The position numbers and the translations under genes are program-made. This document shows positions 50,041 through 58,472 of a stretch of 64,000 nucleotides of DNA, piece by piece. The stretch lies in assembly GCA_965215615.1 (NCBI GenBank), contig OZ244068.1, forward strand, positions 1,674,001 to 1,738,000, in the 5' to 3' direction. Below the pieces are notes generated by a model. It ran no database searches. It had not been told where the DNA came from and worked only from the letters and a program-made list of their open reading frames with translations. Within the stretch, counting starts at the first letter, position 1. Each line of letters opens with the position of its first letter. The stretch comes from CBDATA01 sp965215615. GTDB taxonomy: Bacteria; Acidobacteriota; Vicinamibacteria; Marinacidobacterales; Marinacidobacteraceae.

Positions 50041-51399
50041 TCAGATGTGCTGGAGCGCGGCGCTTCCGATGCCGAGGAACAGCACGAATCCCGCCACGTC
50101 GGTCGCAGTCGTGACGAAGACCGAGGAGGCGAGCGCCGGGTCCACCTTCAACCAGCGCAGGGTGAGCGGCATCAGGGTGCCGAAAAGCGCGGCCACCAGC
50201 ATCGTCCCGAAGAGTGCCATCCCGAGCGCGGCGCCGATCCGCCAATCCCCCTTCCAGGCGAAGGCGAGGAGCGCCACCACCGCTCCGATCAGGATGCCGT
50301 TCACCGTCCCGACCATGAGCTCCTTGAGGAGCGCCGGCCGGCTGTTCTGCCAGGTCAGCTCTCCGAGCGCGATACCGCGCACCATCACGGTGAGCGTCTG
50401 GTTGCCGGCGTTGCCTCCGAGCAGCGGCGCGAGCGGCATGAACACCGCGAGGACGGCGAACCGGGCGATGGATTCCTCGAAGAGGTTCACCACCGTGGCT
50501 GCGAGAAGCGCGGTGAGCACATTGACTCCGAGCCAGGGAACCCGCATCCGCACCGAGCGCGCCGGCTTCGTGAACACCGTCTCCGCGATACCCAGCCCGG
50601 CCAGCCGGTACATGTCCTCGGTCGCCTCCTCCTTGATGATGTCGATGACATCGTCCACCGTGATCGCTCCCACCAGCTTGCCCTGGTGGTTGACCACCGG
50701 CACCGCGAGGATGTTGTAGCTCGCGACCAGTTGGGCCACCTCCTCCTGGTCCATGTCGGTGCGGACCCGCAACACGTCGGTGACCATGGTCTCGGAGAGC
50801 AGCGCCGAAGGGTTCCGCTGCAGCAGATGGCGCAGCGACATCACCCCCACCAGGGTGCCGTGATCGTCCACCACATAGATGTAGAAGACCATCTCCACAT
50901 CGTGAGAGTCCTGCAGGCGGCGGATCGCCTCGCCGATGGTGGTGTCCTCGCGGAGCGAGAACACCTTCGGGTTCATGATGCGGCCGGCGGTCTCTTCCGG
51001 ATACTGGAGCAGATCCTCGACATCCGAGGCCTGCTCGCCGCGCATCCCCGCGATGACTTCGTCGCGCAGATCCTCCGGCAGCTCGCTCAGGAAGGAGGCC
51101 GCGTCATCCGGGTCCATCTCCTGGAGGAGCTGGGAAATTTCCCGGGGATCCAACTGTTCGAGCAGGCTTCCCGCCTGCTCGGCACCGAGCTCTCCGACCG
51201 CCTGGGCGGCGAGGCCCGGATCGCCGACGAAGGTGAGCCGGAAGGTCTTGAGCCGGTAGCCCTCGGGGAGGTCGCTCAGTACCTGCGCCACATCCGCCGG
51301 ATGCAGCTTCGCGAGAACGCGCTGGGCGTTAGCTTCGGCACCCCGGCTCACCAGCTTCCGCACCGTCTCGGCGAGCAGCGGGGTTTTGGTGAGAGCCAT
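50041..51399 (-). CDS. mgtE: Magnesium transporter MgtE
   Basis: A 452-residue Mg2+ channel. The N-terminal superhelical domain (LHPADVAQVLSDLP, LLQEMDPDDAASFLSELP) and the CBS pair (DTTIGEAIRRLQ, VVDDHGTLVGVMSLR, VVNHQGKLVGAITVDDV) form the Mg2+ sensor. Five membrane helices follow, with the pore segment LLGGNAGNQTLTVMVRG. Length is usual. ATG 51399 gives the standard N-terminus; the open frame upstream to 51513 has no homology. The 128 bases between its start and the era stop contain TACGAT and short GC-rich repeats but no riboswitch I could fold with confidence. Confidence 0.94.
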   Translation of the reverse strand: MALTKTPLLAETVRKLVSRGAEANAQRVLAKLHPADVAQVLSDLPEGYRLKTFRLTFVGDPGLAAQAVGELGAEQAGSLLEQLDPREISQLLQEMDPDDAASFLSELPEDLRDEVIAGMRGEQASDVEDLLQYPEETAGRIMNPKVFSLREDTTIGEAIRRLQDSHDVEMVFYIYVVDDHGTLVGVMSLRHLLQRNPSALLSETMVTDVLRVRTDMDQEEVAQLVASYNILAVPVVNHQGKLVGAITVDDVIDIIKEEATEDMYRLAGLGIAETVFTKPARSVRMRVPWLGVNVLTALLAATVVNLFEESIARFAVLAVFMPLAPLLGGNAGNQTLTVMVRGIALGELTWQNSRPALLKELMVGTVNGILIGAVVALLAFAWKGDWRIGAALGMALFGTMLVAALFGTLMPLTLRWLKVDPALASSVFVTTATDVAGFVLFLGIGSAALQHI

Positions 51400-51527
51400 G
51401 TCGGATTCCGGATTCGCGCATGCGGCAGGCCTCCCCGCCAGAGTCCCGGGGGCGGGATTCCGGAGGCTTTTCGGATCGCTCGGAGAGGCGCATCGGCGGG
51501 CGGATCGTACCACGCCGGATACGCCCT

Positions 51528-52430
51528 TCAGAGACCGAGTTCGCGCAGGATCCCCGGGTTATCGCGCCAGCGCTCCCGCACCTTCACCGTGAGGGCCAGA
51601 TGAACCGGACGCCCGAGCCGCTCCTCGATCCGGGCGCGGGACTCCGTGCCGATCCGCTTCAGCATCGAGCCGCCCCGTCCGATCACGATCCCCTTCTGGG
51701 AATCCCGATCGACGAGCAACGAAGCCTCGATGCGGAGGGGCTGCACCGCTTCGTCGTACCTTTCGATCCGGACCGCCGCCGCGTGGGGAACCTCCTGGCG
51801 AAGGAGCGCCAGCATCCGCTCGCGGACGATCTCGCCGGCGAAGAACGCCTCCGGCAGATCGGTGATCTCGTCCTCCGGGTAGAGCGGAGGAGAAAACGGC
51901 AGCAGGGACGCGAGAAGCGGCGCGAGGCCGCCCGCCGATTCGACGTTCTCGCCCGTCCGGGCAGAGAACGGGACCACCTGGCCGAGGTCGAGCGCCCGGC
52001 ACTCCTCCTCGCGCTCCCGAAACCGCCGGAGAGGAACGGCATCCAGCTTGTTGATGCCGAGAACCCGTGGCCCCGGAAACCGGCGCATCCAGTTCACGAG
52101 CTCGCGCTCCGCGTACTCCCTCGGAGCGGAACCGTCCACGATTCCCAGCATCACATCCGCCCCACCGAGCGTTTCGGTGACGGAGCGCATCATCGCTTCG
52201 CCCAGTCGGTTCCGGGGCCGGTGGAGGCCGGGAGTGTCCAGGAGGATCAGTTCGATGCCGGGACGCCGGGCGATCCCCAGGATGCGCCTTCTGGTGGTCT
52301 GCGCCTTCCGGCTTGTGATCGCGAGCGGGCTCCCCGTGAGCCGGTTGAGCAATGTGGATTTCCCCGCATTCGGAGGGCCGAGCAGGCCGACGAAACCGGC
52401 GCGGTGCGGAGGGGGCGTCGCTTCGGTCAT
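51528..52430 (-). CDS. era: GTPase Era
   Basis: A 300-residue ribosome-assembly GTPase that binds the 3' end of 16S rRNA. G1 is GPPNAGKST (residues 18-26), G2 region TSRKAQTTRRRI, G3 LLDTPGLH, G4 INKLD and G5 SARTG. The C-terminal KH domain has GIVIGRGGSMLKRIG. The start overlaps the CorC-like gene stop by four bases, and the order ybeY-corC-era is the common one. Confidence 0.96.
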   Translation of the reverse strand: MTEATPPPHRAGFVGLLGPPNAGKSTLLNRLTGSPLAITSRKAQTTRRRILGIARRPGIELILLDTPGLHRPRNRLGEAMMRSVTETLGGADVMLGIVDGSAPREYAERELVNWMRRFPGPRVLGINKLDAVPLRRFREREEECRALDLGQVVPFSARTGENVESAGGLAPLLASLLPFSPPLYPEDEITDLPEAFFAGEIVRERMLALLRQEVPHAAAVRIERYDEAVQPLRIEASLLVDRDSQKGIVIGRGGSMLKRIGTESRARIEERLGRPVHLALTVKVRERWRDNPGILRELGL

Positions 52431-53632
52431 TCCGGGGAGCGGGTGAGGCGGACGAGCTCCACGCTCCGGTCGTTCGCGCGGACCACTTCCACGCGGATGC
52501 TTCCGTGCTCGGCGACATCGCCGGCGTGCGGAATGCGCCCGAGCGCGGCCACCACGAAGCCGGACACCGTGTCGAGAGGCGCGCCCCGCAGCGAATCCGG
52601 GATGGCGAGCCCCGTCTGCCGGTTCACCTCGTCGAGTTCGGCACCACCCCGCACCAGGAAGCCGCCGGCGATCTCCTCGACCACATCGCGGGCGGCGGGA
52701 GCTTCCTCCTCCCGCACTTCGCCCACGATTTCTTCCGAAATGTCCCGCAGGGTGACGATGCCCGAAATCGAGCCGTGTTCGTCCACCACCATGGCGAGGG
52801 TCCGCTGATCCTTCCGGAAATCACGCAGCAGTTCGTCCACCGGCTGGGTTTCCGGCGCGACCCGCGCCTTCTGGACGAAAGGCAGCACGGGATCTCCGGG
52901 CTTCGGTGCCAGCAGGTCCACCACGTTCACCGCTCCCACCGGGCGGTCGTTCTCGTCGAAAACCGGAAGCCGGTGATGGCGGCTTTCCTCGACCAGCCGG
53001 CGTGCTTCACCGACCGTGGCCCGGTCCGACAAGGACACCACCCGCGCCCGGGGGGTCATGACTTCCCGCACCATCGTGTCGTCGAGATCGAGGACACCCC
53101 GAACCATCTCGGCCTCTTCCTGCTCGAGGATTCCTTCCTCCTCGCCGGCCGCCAGAAAGGCTTCCACCTCGGCGTCCGTCGCATCGTCATCCGGCTGTTC
53201 CGGTGCCGGGAAGAAATGACGCAGCCCTCTCCGCAGCGGGCCGGTGATCCGCTCCCAGCGCCGGAACCACGGAAGCAGCCGCATCAGCACCCGTTCCGGA
53301 TCCCGCAGCAACAGGGCGGCGGGGACCACTTCCCGCAGCGCAATGCAGGCGAGGATGAACACGCCGGGGATCGCGGTGGCGACGACCGGGCCCTGATCCC
53401 GGATCAACAGCAGCCAGGCGACGACGAGCGCGAGACCGATCCCGATCCGGGACGGCGCGAGAACGACCAGGGGATCGCTCAGGCTCTCGCGCAGCGAATC
53501 CGATTCATCGGTGTGCTCGGCCAGAACCCGCACCGCAACCTCGCTCGACGAGAAGAACGCGATCTCGAAGAGAGCCAGCAGGACGACCACCAACGCGCAG
53601 ACGGCGAGACCGAGTCCGAGCAGCGCCATCAC
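52427..53632 (-). CDS. CorC/HlyC-family CBS-domain membrane protein (CNNM/DUF21)
   Basis: A 401-residue protein with three or four N-terminal membrane helices of the DUF21/CNNM type (LGLAVCALVVVLLALFEIAFF, with SSSEVAV), a CBS pair (REVMTPRARVVSLSD, SRHHRLPVFDENDRPVGAV, VVDEHGSISGIVTLRD) and a C-terminal CorC_HlyC domain (GGFLVRGGAELDEVNRQ, VSGFVVAALG). Such proteins take part in Mg2+ or Co2+ efflux. It overlaps ybeY and era by four bases on either side. Confidence 0.9.
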   Translation of the reverse strand: MMALLGLGLAVCALVVVLLALFEIAFFSSSEVAVRVLAEHTDESDSLRESLSDPLVVLAPSRIGIGLALVVAWLLLIRDQGPVVATAIPGVFILACIALREVVPAALLLRDPERVLMRLLPWFRRWERITGPLRRGLRHFFPAPEQPDDDATDAEVEAFLAAGEEEGILEQEEAEMVRGVLDLDDTMVREVMTPRARVVSLSDRATVGEARRLVEESRHHRLPVFDENDRPVGAVNVVDLLAPKPGDPVLPFVQKARVAPETQPVDELLRDFRKDQRTLAMVVDEHGSISGIVTLRDISEEIVGEVREEEAPAARDVVEEIAGGFLVRGGAELDEVNRQTGLAIPDSLRGAPLDTVSGFVVAALGRIPHAGDVAEHGSIRVEVVRANDRSVELVRLTRSPE

Positions 53633-54090
53633 AACCCGTTTCCGGTCCGGAGGCCGTGGCGGCGGCGCAGGAGCCGCTCCAGACGGCGCATCTCGCCGCT
53701 GTCCCGCTCGTGGTCGTAGCCGACGAGATGCAAGAATCCGTGGACCGCGAGGATCCGGAGCTCTTCGTCGAGGGTCCAGCCGCGCTCGGAAGCCTGCCGG
53801 GCAGCGGTATCGGCGGAAACCGCCAGGTCTCCGAGATACGGGTCTTCTTCGGGGAGAAGCGGCTCGGCGGGAAACGCGAGCACATCCGTCGGCCGGTCCT
53901 GCTCCCGGTACCTTCGGCTGAGCTCCCGGATCCGTCGGTCGGAGACGATGCGCATCGTGGCACCGCGCGGATCGCCCGGACTGATGTCATTCGCAACGCC
54001 CTGAAGGAGCCGGGAAAGTCCCTCGCAGTCCACGGCCCACCGCCGCTGCCGGTTCTGGACCGCGAAGGCCGGCGCGAAGAGATCAGCCAC
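53629..54090 (-). CDS. ybeY: Endoribonuclease YbeY (rRNA maturation)
   Basis: A 153-residue metalloprotein needed for 16S rRNA 3' end processing and ribosome quality control. The zinc site is the signature HGFLHLVGYDH, and the upstream part has NRQRRWAVD, SDRRIRELSRRYREQDRPTD split over strand and helix. GTG 54090 is preferred because it gives an 8-base overlap with the pgpH stop and the family length; the frame is open back to 54171 inside pgpH. Confidence 0.93.
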   Translation of the reverse strand: MADLFAPAFAVQNRQRRWAVDCEGLSRLLQGVANDISPGDPRGATMRIVSDRRIRELSRRYREQDRPTDVLAFPAEPLLPEEDPYLGDLAVSADTAARQASERGWTLDEELRILAVHGFLHLVGYDHERDSGEMRRLERLLRRRHGLRTGNGL

Positions 54091-56332
54091 GGGCCGATTC
54101 GCGGAACTCGAAACCGGGGTAGGCGATCCGCTGATGATGGATTCCCTCGAGGGTCGCAAGAAAGCTCTCACGAATCGTCGCCATGTCCCGGAGGCGGAGA
54201 TCGCTTTCGTCGAGCTGCCGGTCTTCCACGAGGGAACTCACGATCCTGTCGATCACCCTTTCGAGTTCTTCCCGCGACGGGTTGTCCACGCTGCGGGCGG
54301 CCGCCTCGATGCTGTCGGCCATCATCACGATGGCGGCTTCCCTCGTCTGGGGTTTCGGGCCCGGATACCGAAAATCCTCTTCGCGGACCTCTTCCCCGCT
54401 CTCGCGCGCTTTTTCGAAGAAAACGCGAATCAGCCGGGTGCCGTGATGCTGGGGAATCACATCCACCACGTCTTTCGGAAGCCCGAGCCGCTCGGCATCC
54501 CGAATCCCCTCGACCACGTGCTTGCGGATGATCGTTGCGCTTTCCCGGGGAGGCAGATGGTCGTGGGGGTTCTGGTTCCGCATGTTCTCGACGAAGAACT
54601 CGGCGCGCCGGAGCTTGCCGATATCGTGGTAGAGAGCCGCGGTGGAACAGTAGATCGCATTGGCCCCGATCGCCGAAGCCGCCGCCTCGGAGAGGAGGCC
54701 GACCAGGACGCTGTGCTGGTAGGTGCCGGGCGCGTAGAGGGCGAGCCGCCGGAGTACCGGATTGTCACGGCGGGCCAACTCCATCAGCCGGAGATCGCTC
54801 GTCCGCTCGAATGCGAACTCGAGCGCCGGGAGCGCCAGGATCAGGAGCGGAGCGGTCAGGACTCCTCCCACGAACGCCGAGCCGGCCTCGACCGCGATCC
54901 CGAGCGGGCCGATGGCATCCCCGCGAACCAGCTCGATGCCCAGAACCAAGAGAGCACCCCCCACTCCCACGAACGCCCCGAGACGCAACACTTCGGTCCG
55001 GCGCTCCATCCGCGAGTAGGCGAACAGAGCGATCAGCCCGCAGATGAAGGCGAAGGGGCCGACCGCGATGTCTCCGGTCATCAGGCTCGCAAGCGCGGCG
55101 AAGACCCCGGTGGTCAGGATCGCCGAGGCCCGATTTTCCAGGATCACCATCAGGAGCGCGACCGACGCATAGGGAACCGCCCATATGTAGATGGCGGGAT
55201 CGGAGAGCGCCGGAATGCCCGATTGGGCGGCCACCGCCCGCCACAGGAAACCGAACGCCCGGATGATGACGAGATGCGCCACGATGATCGTCCCGGCCAT
55301 CGCGAAACCACGTCCCATCCAGCGGGAGCCAGGACGGGAGGGCGCATGGAGGCGGTACAGCACGCCGACCAGCAGGGCAGCAAACAGCAAGGAGCCGACT
55401 CCCGCCCACGGCGAGGCTGCCGGCGCGAGCGCCCGCATCGCCTCCATGTGCCGGAATTCGCGCTCGGTCACCTCGTCTCCGGCACGGACGAGGATTCTCC
55501 CGCGGCGCATCTGGATGACGACCGGATCCACCTCCTCTTCGGCGGCGGCGCGCAGTCGGGTAGTGAGAATCTCGTTGCGGCGCAGGGTCGGTTCGATGGC
55601 GAGCGTCGCGATATCGGCCAGAACACTTCGATCCGCTCGCGAACGCTCCGAAAGGGCGAGCATCTGAAGCTCCACCGCACGAGCCGCGTCTTCCATGGAA
55701 AGGACATCCGCGAGATCCGGCAGCACCTCGGCCTGATCCAGTTCCGGGTCGATCCGCTGGATGGGCCGTCCGAGCGCCACCAGGGCTGCCTTCTCGGCGA
55801 GGATGTCCCGCGCCAGCACGCTCACCACCGCATCCGTGATGTTCTGTTCGGCGGTTTCCGAAAACTGGAGATCGACGAGCAGGTCGAGCTGGGAGGGAAG
55901 GAGCTCCACGCCGAGTTCGCGGTACAGACTCTCCGCGAAAGCGGGGGTCTCGGTGGTCGCCGACTCGACAGCGGCGCGGCCGAACGCGAAAGCCCGGGCG
56001 ATCCGGGCCCGCGCCGTCTCCCGAAGCTGCGGCGCGAAGTCGTACACGTCGGGCACCCGTTCGAGCGCCTCGCGCCGGCGTTCGTCGGTCGCCGCCACGT
56101 CCTCGTAGAGGAAGTCGGCAGAGACTCGAACCGTCGCGCCCGCGATCTCGCCCACCTGATATACCGGGGAACGAAGGCCGAGTCCCGGCCAGATGAGGAA
56201 GGCGAGGATCAGCGCGAGGATGCCGCCGGTCAGGAGCGGGCGGCCGAACAGTCCGTCGAGAGTCCGGAAAATCCACCCGCGAACCGCGCCGAATCCGGAG
56301 TCGAACCCGGGGGGCCGGATGTCTTCAGTCAT
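54083..56332 (-). CDS. PgpH-like 7TM-HD cyclic di-AMP phosphodiesterase
   Basis: A 749-residue membrane protein. One N-terminal helix (LTGGILALILAFLIWPGLG) is followed by an extracytoplasmic 7TMR-HDED domain (about residues 60-330), then seven helices (from SPWAGVGSLLFAALLVGVLY), and a cytoplasmic HD domain with YQHSVLVGLLSEAA, LYHDIGKLRRAEFF and IIRKHVVEGI, PQHHGTRLI. PgpH enzymes hydrolyse c-di-AMP. ATG 56332 overlaps the phoH stop by 8 bases; the longer frame reads through phoH. Order phoH-pgpH-ybeY is widely conserved. Confidence 0.92.
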   Translation of the reverse strand: MTEDIRPPGFDSGFGAVRGWIFRTLDGLFGRPLLTGGILALILAFLIWPGLGLRSPVYQVGEIAGATVRVSADFLYEDVAATDERRREALERVPDVYDFAPQLRETARARIARAFAFGRAAVESATTETPAFAESLYRELGVELLPSQLDLLVDLQFSETAEQNITDAVVSVLARDILAEKAALVALGRPIQRIDPELDQAEVLPDLADVLSMEDAARAVELQMLALSERSRADRSVLADIATLAIEPTLRRNEILTTRLRAAAEEEVDPVVIQMRRGRILVRAGDEVTEREFRHMEAMRALAPAASPWAGVGSLLFAALLVGVLYRLHAPSRPGSRWMGRGFAMAGTIIVAHLVIIRAFGFLWRAVAAQSGIPALSDPAIYIWAVPYASVALLMVILENRASAILTTGVFAALASLMTGDIAVGPFAFICGLIALFAYSRMERRTEVLRLGAFVGVGGALLVLGIELVRGDAIGPLGIAVEAGSAFVGGVLTAPLLILALPALEFAFERTSDLRLMELARRDNPVLRRLALYAPGTYQHSVLVGLLSEAAASAIGANAIYCSTAALYHDIGKLRRAEFFVENMRNQNPHDHLPPRESATIIRKHVVEGIRDAERLGLPKDVVDVIPQHHGTRLIRVFFEKARESGEEVREEDFRYPGPKPQTREAAIVMMADSIEAAARSVDNPSREELERVIDRIVSSLVEDRQLDESDLRLRDMATIRESFLATLEGIHHQRIAYPGFEFRESARG

Positions 56333-57335
56333 CCGAATCCGTGCGGGTCCGTGCGGCCCGCTCCCGGTAAGCGGCAGCCTCGCTTCCTCGTCGGCGTTCG
56401 CTGATCGAGTAGGCACGGACGATCGCCTGCACCAGGCGGTGGCGCACCACGTCACTTTCACCGAGGTGGACGAGACCGACCCCCTCGAGGCCTCCCACCA
56501 CTTCGAGGCACTCCACGAGGCCGCTCACTCTCCCCGGAGGAAGGTCGTTCTGGGTGATGTCCCCGGTCACGACGGCCCGGGTGGCATGTCCGATCCGGGT
56601 CAGGAACATCTTCATCTGTTCCGGAGTGGTGTTTTGAGCTTCATCGAGAACGATGAAGGATTCGTTGAGCGTCCGCCCGCGCATGAAGGCGATAGGGGCG
56701 ATCTCGATCACTCCGCGCTCGCGGAGCCGCAGAACCCGCTCCGCTTCCATCATGTCGTGGAGGGCGTCGTAAAGCGGGCGAAGGTACGGGTCCACCTTGT
56801 CGGTCAGATCGCCCGGCAGGAAGCCGAGCTTCTCGCCCGCCTCCACCGCCGGCCGGGTGAGGACGATCCGGCGCACCTGCTGGTTCTGGAGCGCTTCGAT
56901 CGCCACCGCCATCGCGAGCCACGTCTTGCCGGTGCCCGCCGGACCGGCGCAGAGCACGAGCTCGTGCTTCCGGAGGGATCGCAGGTACTGAAGCTGCCCG
57001 AAGCTGCGTGGCCGCACCGTCCTCCCCGGCGAGGGCTGCACCACCGTATCCACGAAATATTCGCGGAGCGAGGCACCGGGATCCTGTTCGAGGATGCGGA
57101 TCGCGGTTCGCAGATCGCCCGCCCGGAAGCGTCGCGCCGCATCTTCGCCCACCGAGGCGAGCCCGTCGAGCGCGGCAGAAAGAAGTGCGATGCGATCTTC
57201 CGGGCCTTCGGCCAGCAGGGCATCGCCGCGGCTTGCGAGCTTCAGGCCGAGCATCTCTTCGAGCCCGCGCAGGCTTCGGTCGCGAATCCCGAAAAACGCG
57301 AGACCGGCATCGCCGGGAATCCGGATCCTGGTCAT
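56325..57335 (-). CDS. phoH: PhoH-family ATPase
   Basis: A 336-residue PhoH/YbeZ-like ATPase associated with YbeY and RNA handling. Walker A is CAGPAGTGKTWLA, Walker B SFIVLDEAQN, with RRIVLTRPAVEAGEKLGFLPG and GRTLNESF between, and VTGDITQNDLPPG after. An N-terminal KH-like segment (IALLSAALDGLASVGED) precedes. ATG 57335 is chosen as the family starts at RIRIPGDAG; the frame is open to 57386. First gene of the phoH-pgpH-ybeY-corC-era run and divergent from purC. Confidence 0.93.
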   Translation of the reverse strand: MTRIRIPGDAGLAFFGIRDRSLRGLEEMLGLKLASRGDALLAEGPEDRIALLSAALDGLASVGEDAARRFRAGDLRTAIRILEQDPGASLREYFVDTVVQPSPGRTVRPRSFGQLQYLRSLRKHELVLCAGPAGTGKTWLAMAVAIEALQNQQVRRIVLTRPAVEAGEKLGFLPGDLTDKVDPYLRPLYDALHDMMEAERVLRLRERGVIEIAPIAFMRGRTLNESFIVLDEAQNTTPEQMKMFLTRIGHATRAVVTGDITQNDLPPGRVSGLVECLEVVGGLEGVGLVHLGESDVVRHRLVQAIVRAYSISERRRGSEAAAYRERAARTRTDSDD

Positions 57336-57526
57336 TCCGCACAGGTTTGCGGGTACGCCCCGGCGGCTTCGCTGTTCACGAGGCAAGAACCGGTCAGGCG
57401 CGGGGGGCGGGGCTCACTCGATGCTGCCGCCGACCCCGTGTGTTTCTCGCCCGCATCAAAATCGGAGGAAGTCAAGCTAACACAAAGAACAGCTCGCGGA
57501 CAAGCGATCCGCTCTGGAATCGGGCC

Positions 57527-57532
57527 TAGAAT
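57527..57532 (+). promoter_or_regulatory. Candidate leaderless -10 box (TAGAAT) of purC
   Basis: TAGAAT ends 6 bases before the ATG at 57539 (CCGCGT between). The rest of the 203-base divergent region towards phoH includes AAGTCAAGCTAACACAAAG, which could hold the phoH promoter; nothing more is clear. Confidence 0.5.
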
Positions 57533-57538
57533 CCGCGT

Positions 57539-58462
57539 ATGGAAGACGCACTCCTCTCTCCCACGATTCCCGGGGTCGAACCCATCTCCCGCGGCAAGGT
57601 CCGTGACATCTACCCGGTAGAAAGCGAAGCGGCGGAAGATCGGCTCCTGCTGGTCACGACCGACCGGGTGTCGGCATTCGACGTGGTGCTCCCGCAGGGC
57701 ATCCCCCAAAAAGGCCGGGTTCTCAACAGCATTTCGGCGTGGTGGCTCAGAAGAACCGAATCCATCGTCCCGAACCACCTCGTCACCGACGACGTGGATG
57801 CCTACCCCGAGCCCTTTCGTTCGGCGAAGGCCGCGCTCGAAGGCCGCTCGATGCTGGTCCGGAAGCTGCGCCCGGTTCCGTTCGAGTGCGTGATGCGCGG
57901 CTTCCTCTACGGGTCGGGGTGGAAGGAATACGGTCGCGAAGGCAGCGTCTGCGGCATCCCCCTGCCGAAGGGCATGCAGCTCGCCGACCGCTTTCCCGAG
58001 CCCCTCTTCACTCCGGCCACCAAGGCGGAGACCGGCCACGACGAGAACGTGAGCGAAGCCTTCATGGCGAACGCCATCGGAGCCGAGCGAACCCGGAAAC
58101 TGCATGACCTTTCGCGCCGAATCTACACACAAGGGGTCGAGTGGGCCCGGCCGCGCGGCATCATCATCGCCGACACCAAGTTCGAATTCGGCGAAGACGA
58201 AAACGGCGAACTCTTCCTGATCGACGAGGTGCTGACCCCCGATTCCTCGCGCTTCTGGCCCGCTGACGAATACACACCCGGAAAGCTCCAGGAGAGCTTC
58301 GACAAGCAGTACGTCCGCGACTACCTGGAAACGCTCGTATGGGACAAGTCACCGCCAGCACCGGACATCCCGGACCACGTGGTGCGAGGCACCACGGAGC
58401 GGTTCCAGAGCATCTACAGCCGGATCACCGGAGAGCCGCTTCCGCCGCTGCGGTATTCCTGA
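57539..58462 (+). CDS. purC: SAICAR synthetase (phosphoribosylaminoimidazole-succinocarboxamide synthase)
   Basis: A 307-residue enzyme of purine synthesis joining CAIR and aspartate with ATP. ISRGKVRDIYPV, TTDRVSAFDVVLPQGIP, CVMRGFLYGSGWKEY, TKAETGHDENVS and IIADTKFEFG are all present in order, as is the aspartate-site EVLTPDSSRFWP. Length is that of the longer SAICAR synthetases (about 300). It is monocistronic, convergent with pnp (10 bases between stops). It is the only purine gene seen here. Confidence 0.96.
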   Translation: MEDALLSPTIPGVEPISRGKVRDIYPVESEAAEDRLLLVTTDRVSAFDVVLPQGIPQKGRVLNSISAWWLRRTESIVPNHLVTDDVDAYPEPFRSAKAALEGRSMLVRKLRPVPFECVMRGFLYGSGWKEYGREGSVCGIPLPKGMQLADRFPEPLFTPATKAETGHDENVSEAFMANAIGAERTRKLHDLSRRIYTQGVEWARPRGIIIADTKFEFGEDENGELFLIDEVLTPDSSRFWPADEYTPGKLQESFDKQYVRDYLETLVWDKSPPAPDIPDHVVRGTTERFQSIYSRITGEPLPPLRYS

Positions 58463-58472
58463 GGCCGTTCGA

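Noticed and set aside
51400..51527. A Mg2+ riboswitch before mgtE.
   Set aside because: The 128 bases are GC-rich but I could not recognise M-box conserved segments or a terminator/antiterminator pair.
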